DNA from: UBA10161 sp964581105
GTDB taxonomy: Archaea > Micrarchaeota > Micrarchaeia > Anstonellales > Anstonellaceae
Length of the DNA stretch: 14,382 nucleotides
Direction of reading: 5' to 3'
Assembly: GCA_964581105.1 (NCBI GenBank)
Contig: CAZOMB010000023.1
Location: 1-14,382 of the forward strand
Shown: in pieces, positions 1 to 6,706 of the stretch
Position numbering within the stretch: position 1 is the stretch's first letter
Layout of the letters: each line of letters starts with the position of its first letter
Made by a program: the position numbers and the translations under genes
Notes under the pieces: model-generated
Seen by the model: only the letters and a program-made list of their open reading frames with translations
Told to the model about the DNA's origin: nothing
Database searches by the model: none

Positions 1-1
1 A

Positions 2-9
2 TATATAAA
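2..9 (+). promoter_or_regulatory. TATA box of the LonB gene
   Basis: TATATAAA at the very start of the window. An archaeal transcript begins about 25-30 bases downstream of such a box, here near base 30-35. That places the ATG at 16 upstream of the mRNA and leaves the ATG at 52 as the first usable start. Confidence 0.55.
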
Positions 10-51
10 GCAATAATGCATAGTTGTTTCCCTGTTTTTTGGGTGTTTGGG

Positions 52-2067
52 ATGAAAAAGTTCAGGACAACTGAGGGCATAAAGATTCCGGCAAAGCTCA
101 TAGACCAGGTAATAGGCCAGGAAAGCGCAGTAAAGATAGTGAAAAAGGCAGCGGCCCAGAAAAGAAATGTAATGATGATGGGAGAGCCTGGCACTGGCAA
201 GAGCATGCTTGCACAGGCAATGGCAGAGCTTATGCCTGTCACAAACCTTGAGGACGTGCTGATTTACCCTAACAAGAATGATGAGAATAGGCCAATAGTA
301 AAGCCTGTGAGAACATACCCAAGCGAAGAGGAAATAAGAAAGAGCCCGCAGCTTGCGCAAATGTATTCTGCTTACAGGCAGATGCAGAAAATGGTCAGCA
401 GCTTTGGGCCAAAAAAAATAAAGAAGAAGCAAGAAGACATTGGCCAGGGCAGGATGATACTTCAGGCAACAAAAGGAAGGGCAGCAGCCCGGGGAGGAGG
501 GGCAACTGGAGGCATGTTCTTTCTTTTCCTTTTGATTGCAGTAATAATTTTCCTTTATGTGACTGGCTCACTTAACAATGAGAACAAATGGTTTGTTTTG
601 GCAGTTCTTTTGGGAGGCGGAGTATTGTTTTTGCTTTACAGGTTTACAACAAGCTTTGGAAAGAGGATGGGAATTGTCGAGTACAATGAGCCAAAGCTGA
701 TTGTTGACAATTCTGGCAAAAAGAATGCACCGTTCATTGACGCAACAGGCACAAGGGCAGGCGCATTGCTCGGGGACGTCAAACATGATCCGCTTCAAAG
801 TGGTGGATTGGGGACTCCTGCGCATTTGAGGGTTGAAGGAGGGGCAATACACCGGGCCAATAAAGGAGTTCTTTTCATTGATGAGGTTTCTTCATTAAAG
901 CCAAGAAGCCAGCAAGAGCTTTTGACAGCAATGCAGGAGAAAAAGTACTCAATAACAGGCCAGTCTGAGACCTCTTCTGGGGCAATTGTGAAAACAGAGC
1001 CTGTGCCATGCGACTTTGTGCTTGTTGCAGCAGGGAATGTGATGGATATGAGGGGAATGCACCCTGCGCTCCGCTCAAGGATAAGGGGAAATGGCTATGA
1101 AATATATGTTCAGGACACAATGCCTGATACCCCTGAAAATGAGGAAAAATATGTGCGGTTTGTTGCCCAGGAAGTGACAAAAGACAAGAAAATACCGCAT
1201 TTTACTTTTGACGCTGTTAAGGAAATAATAAATGAGGCAAGAAGAAAAGCTGGAAGGAAAAAAAGGCTTTCATTGAATTTCAGGGAGCTTGGCGGCCTTC
1301 TTCGCGCTGCTGGCGACATTGCAAATGAGGAGAAGGCAAAATATGTCACTGCAAAGCATGTCACAAGGGCAAGGAAAATTGCGCAGACAATAGAGCAGCA
1401 GATGAGCAGAAGGTTTGTTGAGTCAAGAAAAGATTACCAGATATTTGCATCAGAAGGAAGCATGGTGGGAAAAGTCAATGGGCTTGCTGTTCTTGGAGAT
1501 GCCTCTTCAGGGCTTGTGATGCCAATTGTTGCTGAAGTTGCACCTGCTTCTTCTAAGTCTGAGGGAAAGCTTATTGCAACAGGAAAGCTTGGCACAATTG
1601 CAAAAGAGGCAGTTGAAAACGTTTCTGCAATAATGAAAAAGCATATGGGCAAGGATGTTTCCCAGTATGATATGCATGTGCAATTTTTGCAGACTTATGA
1701 AGGGGTTGAAGGGGATTCTGCGTCAATTTCAGTTGCAGTTGCAATAATTTCTGCAATGGAAGGAATAGGGGTAAAGCAGGATTATGCAATGACTGGCTCT
1801 CTTTCTGTGAGGGGAGAGGTGCTGCCAGTTGGAGGAGTTACTGGAAAAACAGAGGCAGCAATTGAAGCAGGAATAAAAAACGTGATTGTGCCCAAAACAA
1901 ATGCTGGGGACATTTACCTTTCAGGGGGGCTGAAAAAGCTTGTGAAAATTGTGCCAGTTGAGAACTTTGTAGATGTTTTGAAAAATGTTCTGGTTGACTC
2001 CAAGAAAAAGAAAAGGCTCATCAAAAAAATGGAAGGAATGCTAAAAGTAAGGAGAAGGAAAAAGTGA
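52..2067 (+). CDS. lonB: Archaeal LonB, membrane-anchored ATP-dependent protease
   Basis: ATP-dependent AAA+ serine protease of the archaeal LonB type. It is anchored in the cytoplasmic membrane with its active site facing the cytosol, and degrades misfolded and regulatory proteins. The 671-residue product has a Walker A motif GEPGTGKS at residues 44-51. Two hydrophobic segments follow at about 154-175 and 180-200, in the LonB-typical place between Walker A and Walker B. Walker B (LFIDE) lies near 274. The C-terminal peptidase domain has the Ser-Lys dyad: Ser556 in GDSAS and Lys599 in GGVTGK. Length and domain order are normal and all key residues are present. The start at 52 is preferred over the ATG at 16 because the family N-terminus (KIPAKLIDQVIGQE) follows directly and the TATA box at 2-9 implies a short leader. 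The gene appears monocistronic, since a new promoter follows at 2094. Confidence 0.95.
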   Translation: MKKFRTTEGIKIPAKLIDQVIGQESAVKIVKKAAAQKRNVMMMGEPGTGKSMLAQAMAELMPVTNLEDVLIYPNKNDENRPIVKPVRTYPSEEEIRKSPQLAQMYSAYRQMQKMVSSFGPKKIKKKQEDIGQGRMILQATKGRAAARGGGATGGMFFLFLLIAVIIFLYVTGSLNNENKWFVLAVLLGGGVLFLLYRFTTSFGKRMGIVEYNEPKLIVDNSGKKNAPFIDATGTRAGALLGDVKHDPLQSGGLGTPAHLRVEGGAIHRANKGVLFIDEVSSLKPRSQQELLTAMQEKKYSITGQSETSSGAIVKTEPVPCDFVLVAAGNVMDMRGMHPALRSRIRGNGYEIYVQDTMPDTPENEEKYVRFVAQEVTKDKKIPHFTFDAVKEIINEARRKAGRKKRLSLNFRELGGLLRAAGDIANEEKAKYVTAKHVTRARKIAQTIEQQMSRRFVESRKDYQIFASEGSMVGKVNGLAVLGDASSGLVMPIVAEVAPASSKSEGKLIATGKLGTIAKEAVENVSAIMKKHMGKDVSQYDMHVQFLQTYEGVEGDSASISVAVAIISAMEGIGVKQDYAMTGSLSVRGEVLPVGGVTGKTEAAIEAGIKNVIVPKTNAGDIYLSGGLKKLVKIVPVENFVDVLKNVLVDSKKKKRLIKKMEGMLKVRRRKK

Positions 2068-2074
2068 ACAGATT

Positions 2075-2087
2075 GCTTTCTTTTGTT
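2075..2087 (+). terminator. Possible T-rich terminator after lonB
   Basis: The sequence GCTTTCTTTTGTT lies 8 bases after the lonB stop. Archaeal transcription can end at T-rich tracts without a hairpin. The tract is interrupted, so this is a weak call resting on position and composition only. Confidence 0.25.
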
Positions 2088-2093
2088 ACAAAG

Positions 2094-2102
2094 TATTAAA
2101 TA
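2094..2102 (+). promoter_or_regulatory. TATA box of the AbrB-like/radical SAM operon
   Basis: TATTAAATA lies 42 bases before the ATG at 2136, predicting a transcript start near 2120-2125 and a short leader that carries the GGTGA ribosome binding site at 2126-2130. The intact promoter and ribosome binding site suggest the downstream operon is expressed despite its broken reading frames. Confidence 0.5.
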
Positions 2103-2135
2103 GTGGGAAAAATAGAGCTTAGGCTGGTGAATAAT

Positions 2136-2355
2136 ATGCAAAGGGATTTTCTTCATACGGCTGGATGCAAAGAAGAGGCTAGTTTTGCCACTGGAAATCC
2201 GCTGCATGCTTTCAGACCCTAAGTCAAAGCTGATTCTTCTTTCAGTCAAAAAAGCGAAAAACGGCAAGTGCGAGCTCTTGATTTGCTCAACAAAAGTAGA
2301 TTCTGATTGCTATCGTGCTAATTCAAAAAATGTAAAGGAAAAATTGGAGGTATAA
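2136..2355 (+). CDS. AbrB/SpoVT-like DNA-binding protein, requires +1 frameshift
   Basis: Small protein resembling the swapped-hairpin AbrB/SpoVT fold (transition-state regulators and VapB/MazE-type antitoxins). The ATG at 2136 has a Shine-Dalgarno GGTGA six bases upstream, but its own frame ends after 28 codons at 2220. The coherent protein lies one base ahead, in a frame open from 2131 to the stop at 2353. It reads RLDAKKRLVLPLEIR, close to the AbrB signature (x-V-D-x-K-G-R-x-x-L-P-x-E-I-R), followed by about 50 residues rich in Lys, Ser and Cys. A single +1 shift at codons TTT CTT (2148-2153) joins them into about 72 residues. Alternatives are an extra base in the assembly or a real inactivating insertion. 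A fallback in-frame ATG is at 2206, but starting there would lose the DNA-binding hairpin. The stop is two bases before the next gene, so the pair is probably translationally coupled. Confidence 0.5.
2346..2351 (+). promoter_or_regulatory. Shine-Dalgarno for the ATG at 2358
   Basis: GGAGGT lies six bases before the ATG at 2358, inside the last codons of the AbrB-like gene. It is among the strongest ribosome binding sites in the window. It argues that translation of the radical SAM gene begins at 2358 and not at the TTG at 2539, even though the frame from 2358 closes after 14 codons. Confidence 0.6.
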
Positions 2356-2357
2356 AT

Positions 2358-2538
2358 ATGGAAATGAAAAACAAAGGGGGTTTTCTTCACTGTCAAAGAT
2401 AGTGTTGGAAACAGAGACAGGAAACCAAAAAACCTGATAGAACTAAAGGCAAAGCTTCTTTGTGAGGGGATTGGACCTGATGACGAAGTTGTTGAGCTTT
2501 TTAGAAAACAGAACCCTTCGAACGTAAAGAGGGGAGGG
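2358..2538 (+). other. Out-of-frame N-terminal part of the radical SAM gene
   Basis: From the ATG at 2358 the zero frame gives 14 codons and then TAG at 2400. The frame one base ahead is open from 2368 straight into the radical SAM protein. It encodes plausible sequence, including LIELKAKLLCEGIGPDDEVV, which resembles the helical lead-in of BioB-related radical SAM proteins (from memory). The joint could be an extra G in the run of five Gs at 2376-2380, or a +1 shift at TTT CTT (2382-2387). With the extension the protein would be about 388 residues, against 328 from the TTG at 2539. The 18-base segment 2372-2389 closely matches 2139-2155 at the corresponding place in the upstream gene. Confidence 0.6.
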
Positions 2539-3525
2539 TTGAGTTCTGGGGGGAAAATGAAAATCGCCGCAGGTGTTTTTGTAAATGCCCCATTTTACAG
2601 AAAGAGGAAAACTGACCTGCAGGCTGTTGCAGATCCACAGAACAGGGAAGGAATACTTGTCATGATGGACAGCGAAGCCCTATGCAAAGCAGAGGCAATA
2701 GTCGCGCCTGCATGGTACAAAGAAAAAGTTGGAGGTTTTGAGATAACGCAGGTACTTACTGCACACAACCGCCAGCTTGCAGGGGCAGTTTATGAAAATT
2801 GCGCACTTTTTGCATTGGGCAAGGAATGCAAGTTTTGTGTAATCAATCGCAGTCTGCAGGAAAAATCTCCTGCACTCGTGAAAAAGAGCGGCAAGCTGAT
2901 TGTATCTGCGTTGGACAAGATACCTCTGGAAGATTATGGGGGATTGACACTTAATGGTGGAATGACACTTAAACCAGGAAGAGGCATGGAACTGATGGAA
3001 CCAGTGGTAAAGGAGGTGTCTGCAAAATACCCGAATCTTCAAATTGCAGTGGAGATTACCCCTCCAGCAGACTTAGAGTGGATAGACCGGATGGCTGATG
3101 CTGGGACTTCAAGCCTGATGATGAACCTAGAAATGGTCAGCAAAAAGTATAGAACAAGGATCATACCGGGAAAAGATGAATACTGTCCGAAAAGGGCTTA
3201 CTATGCGGCGTTTGAAAGGGCAGTCAAGGTCTTTGGACCAGGCAAAGTTTCCACATGTTTTGTGGTTGGGACAGAACCTGTTTCCATGCTGAAAAAGGCT
3301 ATTACAAACGTGGTTAGCATGGGAGTGATCCCTTCCCCTCTTGCAGGAAGGTATTTTGAGGACATTCCAAACTATCCATTTGCCCCAAATGTTGACTGGA
3401 GAGTTTTCCTTGATTTGGTCCGTTTTGCGCAGAAGCAGACATTCGAATATGGAATCAAGACTTTGGATAAAGCAGGATGTGTTGCTTGTGGAATGTGCGA
3501 CCTTATCAAGGATTTGGTAGGTTGA
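2539..3525 (+). CDS. BioB-related radical SAM protein, substrate unknown
   Basis: Likely radical S-adenosylmethionine enzyme related to the biotin-synthase-like archaeal proteins; its substrate cannot be read from the sequence. The first continuous reading starts at a TTG, but the true N-terminus is probably the ATG at 2358 (see that entry). Counting from the TTG, Cys88, Cys97 and Cys100 form CX8CX2C, a wider spacing than the canonical CX3CX2C; such variants exist in the superfamily. Barrel-like features follow: LTLNGGMTL (possible SAM-binding glycines), an IAVEITPP strand, and FVVGTEP near residue 240. The C-terminus ends in CVACGMC (CX2CX2C), which could ligate a second cluster or a metal. 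No partner enzyme, carrier or peptide substrate is visible nearby apart from the coupled AbrB-like protein. The 3' end stops 10 bases before the convergent DUF373 gene. Confidence 0.75.
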   Translation: MSSGGKMKIAAGVFVNAPFYRKRKTDLQAVADPQNREGILVMMDSEALCKAEAIVAPAWYKEKVGGFEITQVLTAHNRQLAGAVYENCALFALGKECKFCVINRSLQEKSPALVKKSGKLIVSALDKIPLEDYGGLTLNGGMTLKPGRGMELMEPVVKEVSAKYPNLQIAVEITPPADLEWIDRMADAGTSSLMMNLEMVSKKYRTRIIPGKDEYCPKRAYYAAFERAVKVFGPGKVSTCFVVGTEPVSMLKKAITNVVSMGVIPSPLAGRYFEDIPNYPFAPNVDWRVFLDLVRFAQKQTFEYGIKTLDKAGCVACGMCDLIKDLVG

Positions 3526-3535
3526 AGAAAGTAGC

Positions 3536-4783
3536 TTACCCTTTTGCCAGCACTCTTTCCTCGCCTACTGAGGAGATGTCTTCCAGGGGAATTGAGAGCT
3601 TTTGCCCTAATGGTGAGCGAAGGATTATCATTGACTCTTTTGGGTCAACTCCCATTATCTTTCCCATGTATGAGCCATTCTCAGAGAAGATTTCCTTGCT
3701 TTCAAGCTTCATCCTGGAAACAACGTCAATTTTCACTGACTTCATTGCCCATATTCCCAAAGCCCCAAACAGCATGCTGCCAACTATTGCCCCCAAAAAG
3801 TTTGAGAATGACACATAGGGGGCCTCTAAGTTGAGGACCCAGTCGCTTGCCACTGACAATATGAACCACATTATTACTGTGGTGATTGCATATAAGCCGT
3901 ATTTTGAAAGCTCTATTTTTCTCTGCTCTTTTTCATTGAGCAGGTCAAGCACTTTGCCTGCCAAAAGAATCATGAATGAAATTGAAAGCAGGTTTGTAAG
4001 GGTTTTTACCAAAAGCGCGGTTGTTTTCACTCCGCTTAGCCCTTCTTCAACTGCCCCCATATAGCGCTGGTATGTTGCCCAGCCAGATATTAATAGCATT
4101 ATGAAAAAGAACAAGTACACTATGCTGCTTATCTTGTCAACAGAGAATTTGAATGCTGATACTGCCCTTATGAAGCGCTCTTCCAAGCCAAATGCCTTTG
4201 CCCCCAAGTAAATAGCCAGTATTGCTGCAACTAATTCAATTCCCAATCCCAAGTACCTGCTTGCTGCAAATAATATTAGTATTAGGGCAGGCGTGCCAAA
4301 TATGAGCCTGGCATAGTGGGGCTCTTTGAGCTTTTCAAGTATTACAAAATAGGTCTTTTCAAGCTCTTTTGCCTGTTTCATTACTACTATTTCAACCCCG
4401 TCTATTTTCAGCCTTGAGCGGATTATCGGGAGAATCTGCTCATCAGATGCGCCGTCTGACACAAATATGCATGAGTCTGCAGGGAATTCTGAGAGCACTT
4501 TTTCAAGCTGTGCTGATACTTCCTTGTCAGCAGCATATCCCAATGAAGGAGAGCCTGTCAGGGTTGCCAGCTGCGCGCTTGTGTCAGCTGAAACTGAGTC
4601 ATAAATTGTTATTGCCTTGAATATGGTGTTTGCATCAGTGTCTGTTGGGTCTGCAAGAACCAGCTTGTTTGCAGCATCCAGATTAGCCTTTCTGCCTATT
4701 ATTGGCCCTGATATTTTTGCCTTTTCATACAAGTCATTGTCCCTGTCTATGCAGATGACTAGCTTGCCCTTTTTTGCTGCCAT
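3536..4783 (-). CDS. DUF373 family archaeal membrane protein
   Basis: Archaea-specific protein of unknown function, recognised by the N-terminal strand LVICIDRDNDL (residues 8-18), the DUF373 hallmark. The 415-residue product has a soluble N-terminal half of about 155 residues with a second nucleotide-binding-like strand and loop, CIFVSDGASDEQ. Six hydrophobic segments follow at about 160-175, 179-195, 219-235, 260-279, 294-316 and 327-349, then a soluble beta-rich tail of about 65 residues. The start at 4783 is chosen because the conserved domain begins directly after it and a TTTAAATATA box sits 30 bases upstream, implying a leaderless mRNA; a further upstream in-frame ATG at 4840 lies beyond that box. 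The gene is divergent from csl4 and shares its promoter region. It is convergent with the radical SAM gene. Confidence 0.85.
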   Translation of the reverse strand: MAAKKGKLVICIDRDNDLYEKAKISGPIIGRKANLDAANKLVLADPTDTDANTIFKAITIYDSVSADTSAQLATLTGSPSLGYAADKEVSAQLEKVLSEFPADSCIFVSDGASDEQILPIIRSRLKIDGVEIVVMKQAKELEKTYFVILEKLKEPHYARLIFGTPALILILFAASRYLGLGIELVAAILAIYLGAKAFGLEERFIRAVSAFKFSVDKISSIVYLFFFIMLLISGWATYQRYMGAVEEGLSGVKTTALLVKTLTNLLSISFMILLAGKVLDLLNEKEQRKIELSKYGLYAITTVIMWFILSVASDWVLNLEAPYVSFSNFLGAIVGSMLFGALGIWAMKSVKIDVVSRMKLESKEIFSENGSYMGKIMGVDPKESMIILRSPLGQKLSIPLEDISSVGEERVLAKG

Positions 4784-4806
4784 AGGTGAAGGATTTGACA
4801 AAAGCC

Positions 4807-4819
4807 ATTTAAATATATA
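4807..4819. promoter_or_regulatory. Shared bidirectional TATA element, DUF373/csl4
   Basis: ATTTAAATATATA lies in the 74-base gap between the two start codons and reads as a TATA box on both strands. It is about 30 bases from the minus-strand ATG (4783, leaderless) and about 45 from the plus-strand ATG (4858, short leader). No second TATA-like element is visible in the gap. Confidence 0.55.
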
Positions 4820-4857
4820 GCCATTGAAAGACAAATCCACTTGTTTTGGTTGATACT

Positions 4858-5418
4858 ATGGAAAAGAAGTTTGTGGCACCTGGTGACCTGATTGGCACAG
4901 AGGAAGAATACCTGGCAGGAGCTGGCACCTACTCTGAGAACGAGAAGATATATGCTGCTGTAGGCGGGAAGCTGGAGGAAAAGGCCAGAAAGCTGTCTGT
5001 TGTGCAGGAAAAGCCCCTTCATGCGTTTGGAAAAGGGGACATAATCATAGGCACAGTTGAGAATGTTGTTGAGCCGATTGCGCTTGTAAGGATACATTTT
5101 GGGAGCGGAAATGCGAGGTTTGGCCATAACCCTGGCTATGCTGTGCTGCATGCTTCAATGATAAAAAAGGGCTATGTGAAAAATGTCAGGGACGAGTACA
5201 AGATAGGAGACATTATAAGGGCAAAGATTGTTGACATAAGGGAAGGCGAGCTTAGGCTTGCAACAGATTCTGACGAGCTTGGGGCAATAAAAGCATATTG
5301 CGCAAAAAACAGGAGCCCAATGAAGCTTGAGAGCGGGATATTGAAGTCTGAGGTTGACGGCTGGAAGGACAGCAGAAAGATTGCAAAGGATTATAGGAAA
5401 GCCGATATTAACTTGTGA
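4858..5418 (+). CDS. csl4: Exosome cap subunit Csl4 with degenerate zinc ribbon
   Basis: RNA-binding cap subunit of the archaeal exosome (partner of Rrp4, Rrp41, Rrp42 and DnaG), which feeds RNA into the 3'-5' degradation chamber. The 186-residue product has the N-terminal Csl4 domain with PGDLIGTEEEYLAGAGTY (residues 8-25). An S1 domain starts at GKGDIIIGTV (58-67) and runs to about 137. Family members usually end in a zinc ribbon with two CxxC pairs. Here that region (145-180) keeps the surrounding pattern (CAKNRSPM, then SRKIAKDY) but only one cysteine, Cys148, so it cannot bind zinc in the usual way. The ATG at 4858 is chosen over the TTG at 4846 because the conserved start follows it. 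This is the first gene of a csl4-rpoL-signal peptidase operon. Confidence 0.9.
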   Translation: MEKKFVAPGDLIGTEEEYLAGAGTYSENEKIYAAVGGKLEEKARKLSVVQEKPLHAFGKGDIIIGTVENVVEPIALVRIHFGSGNARFGHNPGYAVLHASMIKKGYVKNVRDEYKIGDIIRAKIVDIREGELRLATDSDELGAIKAYCAKNRSPMKLESGILKSEVDGWKDSRKIAKDYRKADINL

Positions 5419-5427
5419 GGGGTTGTT

Positions 5428-5712
5428 ATGGAAATTGAAGTAATCAAAAATGAGAAACAATACCTTGAGATTGCAATAAAGGGGGATGAAACAAGCATTG
5501 CAAATGCATTAAAGGAGCTTCTTTTGGAGGACAAAAAGGTTGAGTTTGCAGCATACAGGATGGACCACCCCCAGGTTGCAAGCCCTGTTTTAATGGTAAG
5601 GGTAAAGGAGGGAAATGCTCTGTCTACCCTTAAGGCTGCTGTTAAAAAGCTGAAAAAGCATGCAACAGATTTCAAAAGCTCCATAAAGTCTGCAAAAAAG
5701 CCCAAAAAATAG
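5428..5712 (+). CDS. rpoL: DNA-directed RNA polymerase subunit L (Rpb11-like)
   Basis: Small assembly subunit of archaeal RNA polymerase. It pairs with subunit D in the alpha-like platform that nucleates the enzyme. The 94-residue product shows the family pattern: MEIEVIKNEKQYLEIAIKG, a helix with SIANALKELLL, then KKVEFAAYRMDHPQVASPVL, the recognisable core with its HP pair, and a lysine-rich C-terminal helix. Length is normal. The Shine-Dalgarno GAGGGG (5417-5422) overlaps the csl4 stop codon, so the two genes are probably translationally coupled. Co-transcription of an exosome cap subunit with an RNA polymerase subunit links RNA synthesis and decay. Confidence 0.93.
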   Translation: MEIEVIKNEKQYLEIAIKGDETSIANALKELLLEDKKVEFAAYRMDHPQVASPVLMVRVKEGNALSTLKAAVKKLKKHATDFKSSIKSAKKPKK

Positions 5713-5721
5713 GGGTATTTG

Positions 5722-6693
5722 ATGAAAAAGGGCATCTGGCTTGACAAGCTTGGAGTATTTTCAAGACAAAAGTTCATCTACTTGCTAATAATAGTATTTT
5801 TCTTATTGTACTTGCTTTTTGGCAACTGGCTGTTTGGTCTTTTTGTTGGCCTGCTCATACTCTGGGCTGTTGCCCTTGAGTTTTTGCTCGGCGCAAAAGA
5901 GCATGGAGTGAGAAATGAGCTTAAAGAGACTGCAATTGCACTTTTGCTTGCTGTTGGCCTGTGGCTTGGGGCTGGCTTTGTGCTTCAGACTCCATCTCCA
6001 TTGAATGCCATTGTTTCCTGCTCAATGCTGCCACATATACAGAGGGGAGACATGGTAATACTCAGCGGCGACAGGCTTGAGGCGCCCCAAGAGGAGCTGG
6101 CATCCCTTGCAGGAATTGGAAGTGCAGAAGTTTATTTGGGGAATGAAAAGGTAACAACTGTCCCAGGCTCCTTGTATTCTTATTGCGCCCAAAACCCATC
6201 AAAAGAGCTTTGCAGAGATTTTGCCTTGTCTCCACAGGATTATACTGAAAAGCAGGGAGAACTTGTTTTTGGCTATGCAAAATGCCAGAGCATATACCCA
6301 AAAACTGGAAGAGCAGAAAACGGGCCTTGCGTAGAATGGCTTGAAGTGAATGGCAACAGGTATTATGAGAACTTGGAAAATGATGTTGTTGTTTACCAGC
6401 CACAAGCTGATGAATATTATGCAAGGGTTGGAGATATCATCCACCGGGCATTTATCAGGCTGAAAGTAGGCGAGCAGGCATACTTTTTGACAAAAGGGGA
6501 CAATAACCCGGTATTTGACATACAGATATATGATTCTGCAAGTGGCATGGGAAACAGGCCAGTTGATCTTGAGCGCTCAAAAGGAAGGATTTTGTTCTCT
6601 GTGCCTTATGTTGGGTATTTGAAGCTTTTCATTTCTCCTTCTGCAATACCTACTCCCCCTGGCTGTGACAGGCACTACTCAAAATGGGATTAG
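5722..6693 (+). CDS. Signal peptidase I, Sec11/archaeal type, with large insert
   Basis: Membrane serine protease that removes signal peptides from exported proteins. The 323-residue product starts with two or three hydrophobic segments (about 20-60 and 74-95). Box B, SCSMLPHIQRGD, carries Ser101. His241 lies in GDIIHRAF, as expected for the Ser-His-Asp archaeal/ER class. Asp260 (GDNN) and Asp266 follow; His-Asp and Asp-Asp spacings of 19 and 6 fit the class. The Ser-His distance of 140 residues is much longer than in characterised relatives. The extra part includes Cys155, Cys164, Cys188 and Cys203, which may form disulfides outside the membrane. A Shine-Dalgarno AGGGG at 5711-5715 supports the ATG at 5722. 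It is the last gene of the csl4-rpoL operon, and its 3' end is 13 bases from the convergent gene. Confidence 0.85.
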   Translation: MKKGIWLDKLGVFSRQKFIYLLIIVFFLLYLLFGNWLFGLFVGLLILWAVALEFLLGAKEHGVRNELKETAIALLLAVGLWLGAGFVLQTPSPLNAIVSCSMLPHIQRGDMVILSGDRLEAPQEELASLAGIGSAEVYLGNEKVTTVPGSLYSYCAQNPSKELCRDFALSPQDYTEKQGELVFGYAKCQSIYPKTGRAENGPCVEWLEVNGNRYYENLENDVVVYQPQADEYYARVGDIIHRAFIRLKVGEQAYFLTKGDNNPVFDIQIYDSASGMGNRPVDLERSKGRILFSVPYVGYLKLFISPSAIPTPPGCDRHYSKWD

Positions 6694-6706
6694 CTATTTC
6701 TTGAGT

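Noticed and set aside
16..51. Upstream in-frame ATG for lonB
   Set aside because: It lies only a few bases from the TATA box, upstream of the expected transcript start, and its 12 extra residues do not fit the family N-terminus.
2680..3042. Minus-strand reading frame of 120 codons inside the radical SAM gene
   Set aside because: It is a shadow: composition is rich in His, Cys and Phe without domain features, and there is no promoter or ribosome binding site.
4784..4840. 19-residue N-terminal extension of the DUF373 protein
   Set aside because: It would read through the shared promoter element; the conserved domain starts right after the ATG at 4783.
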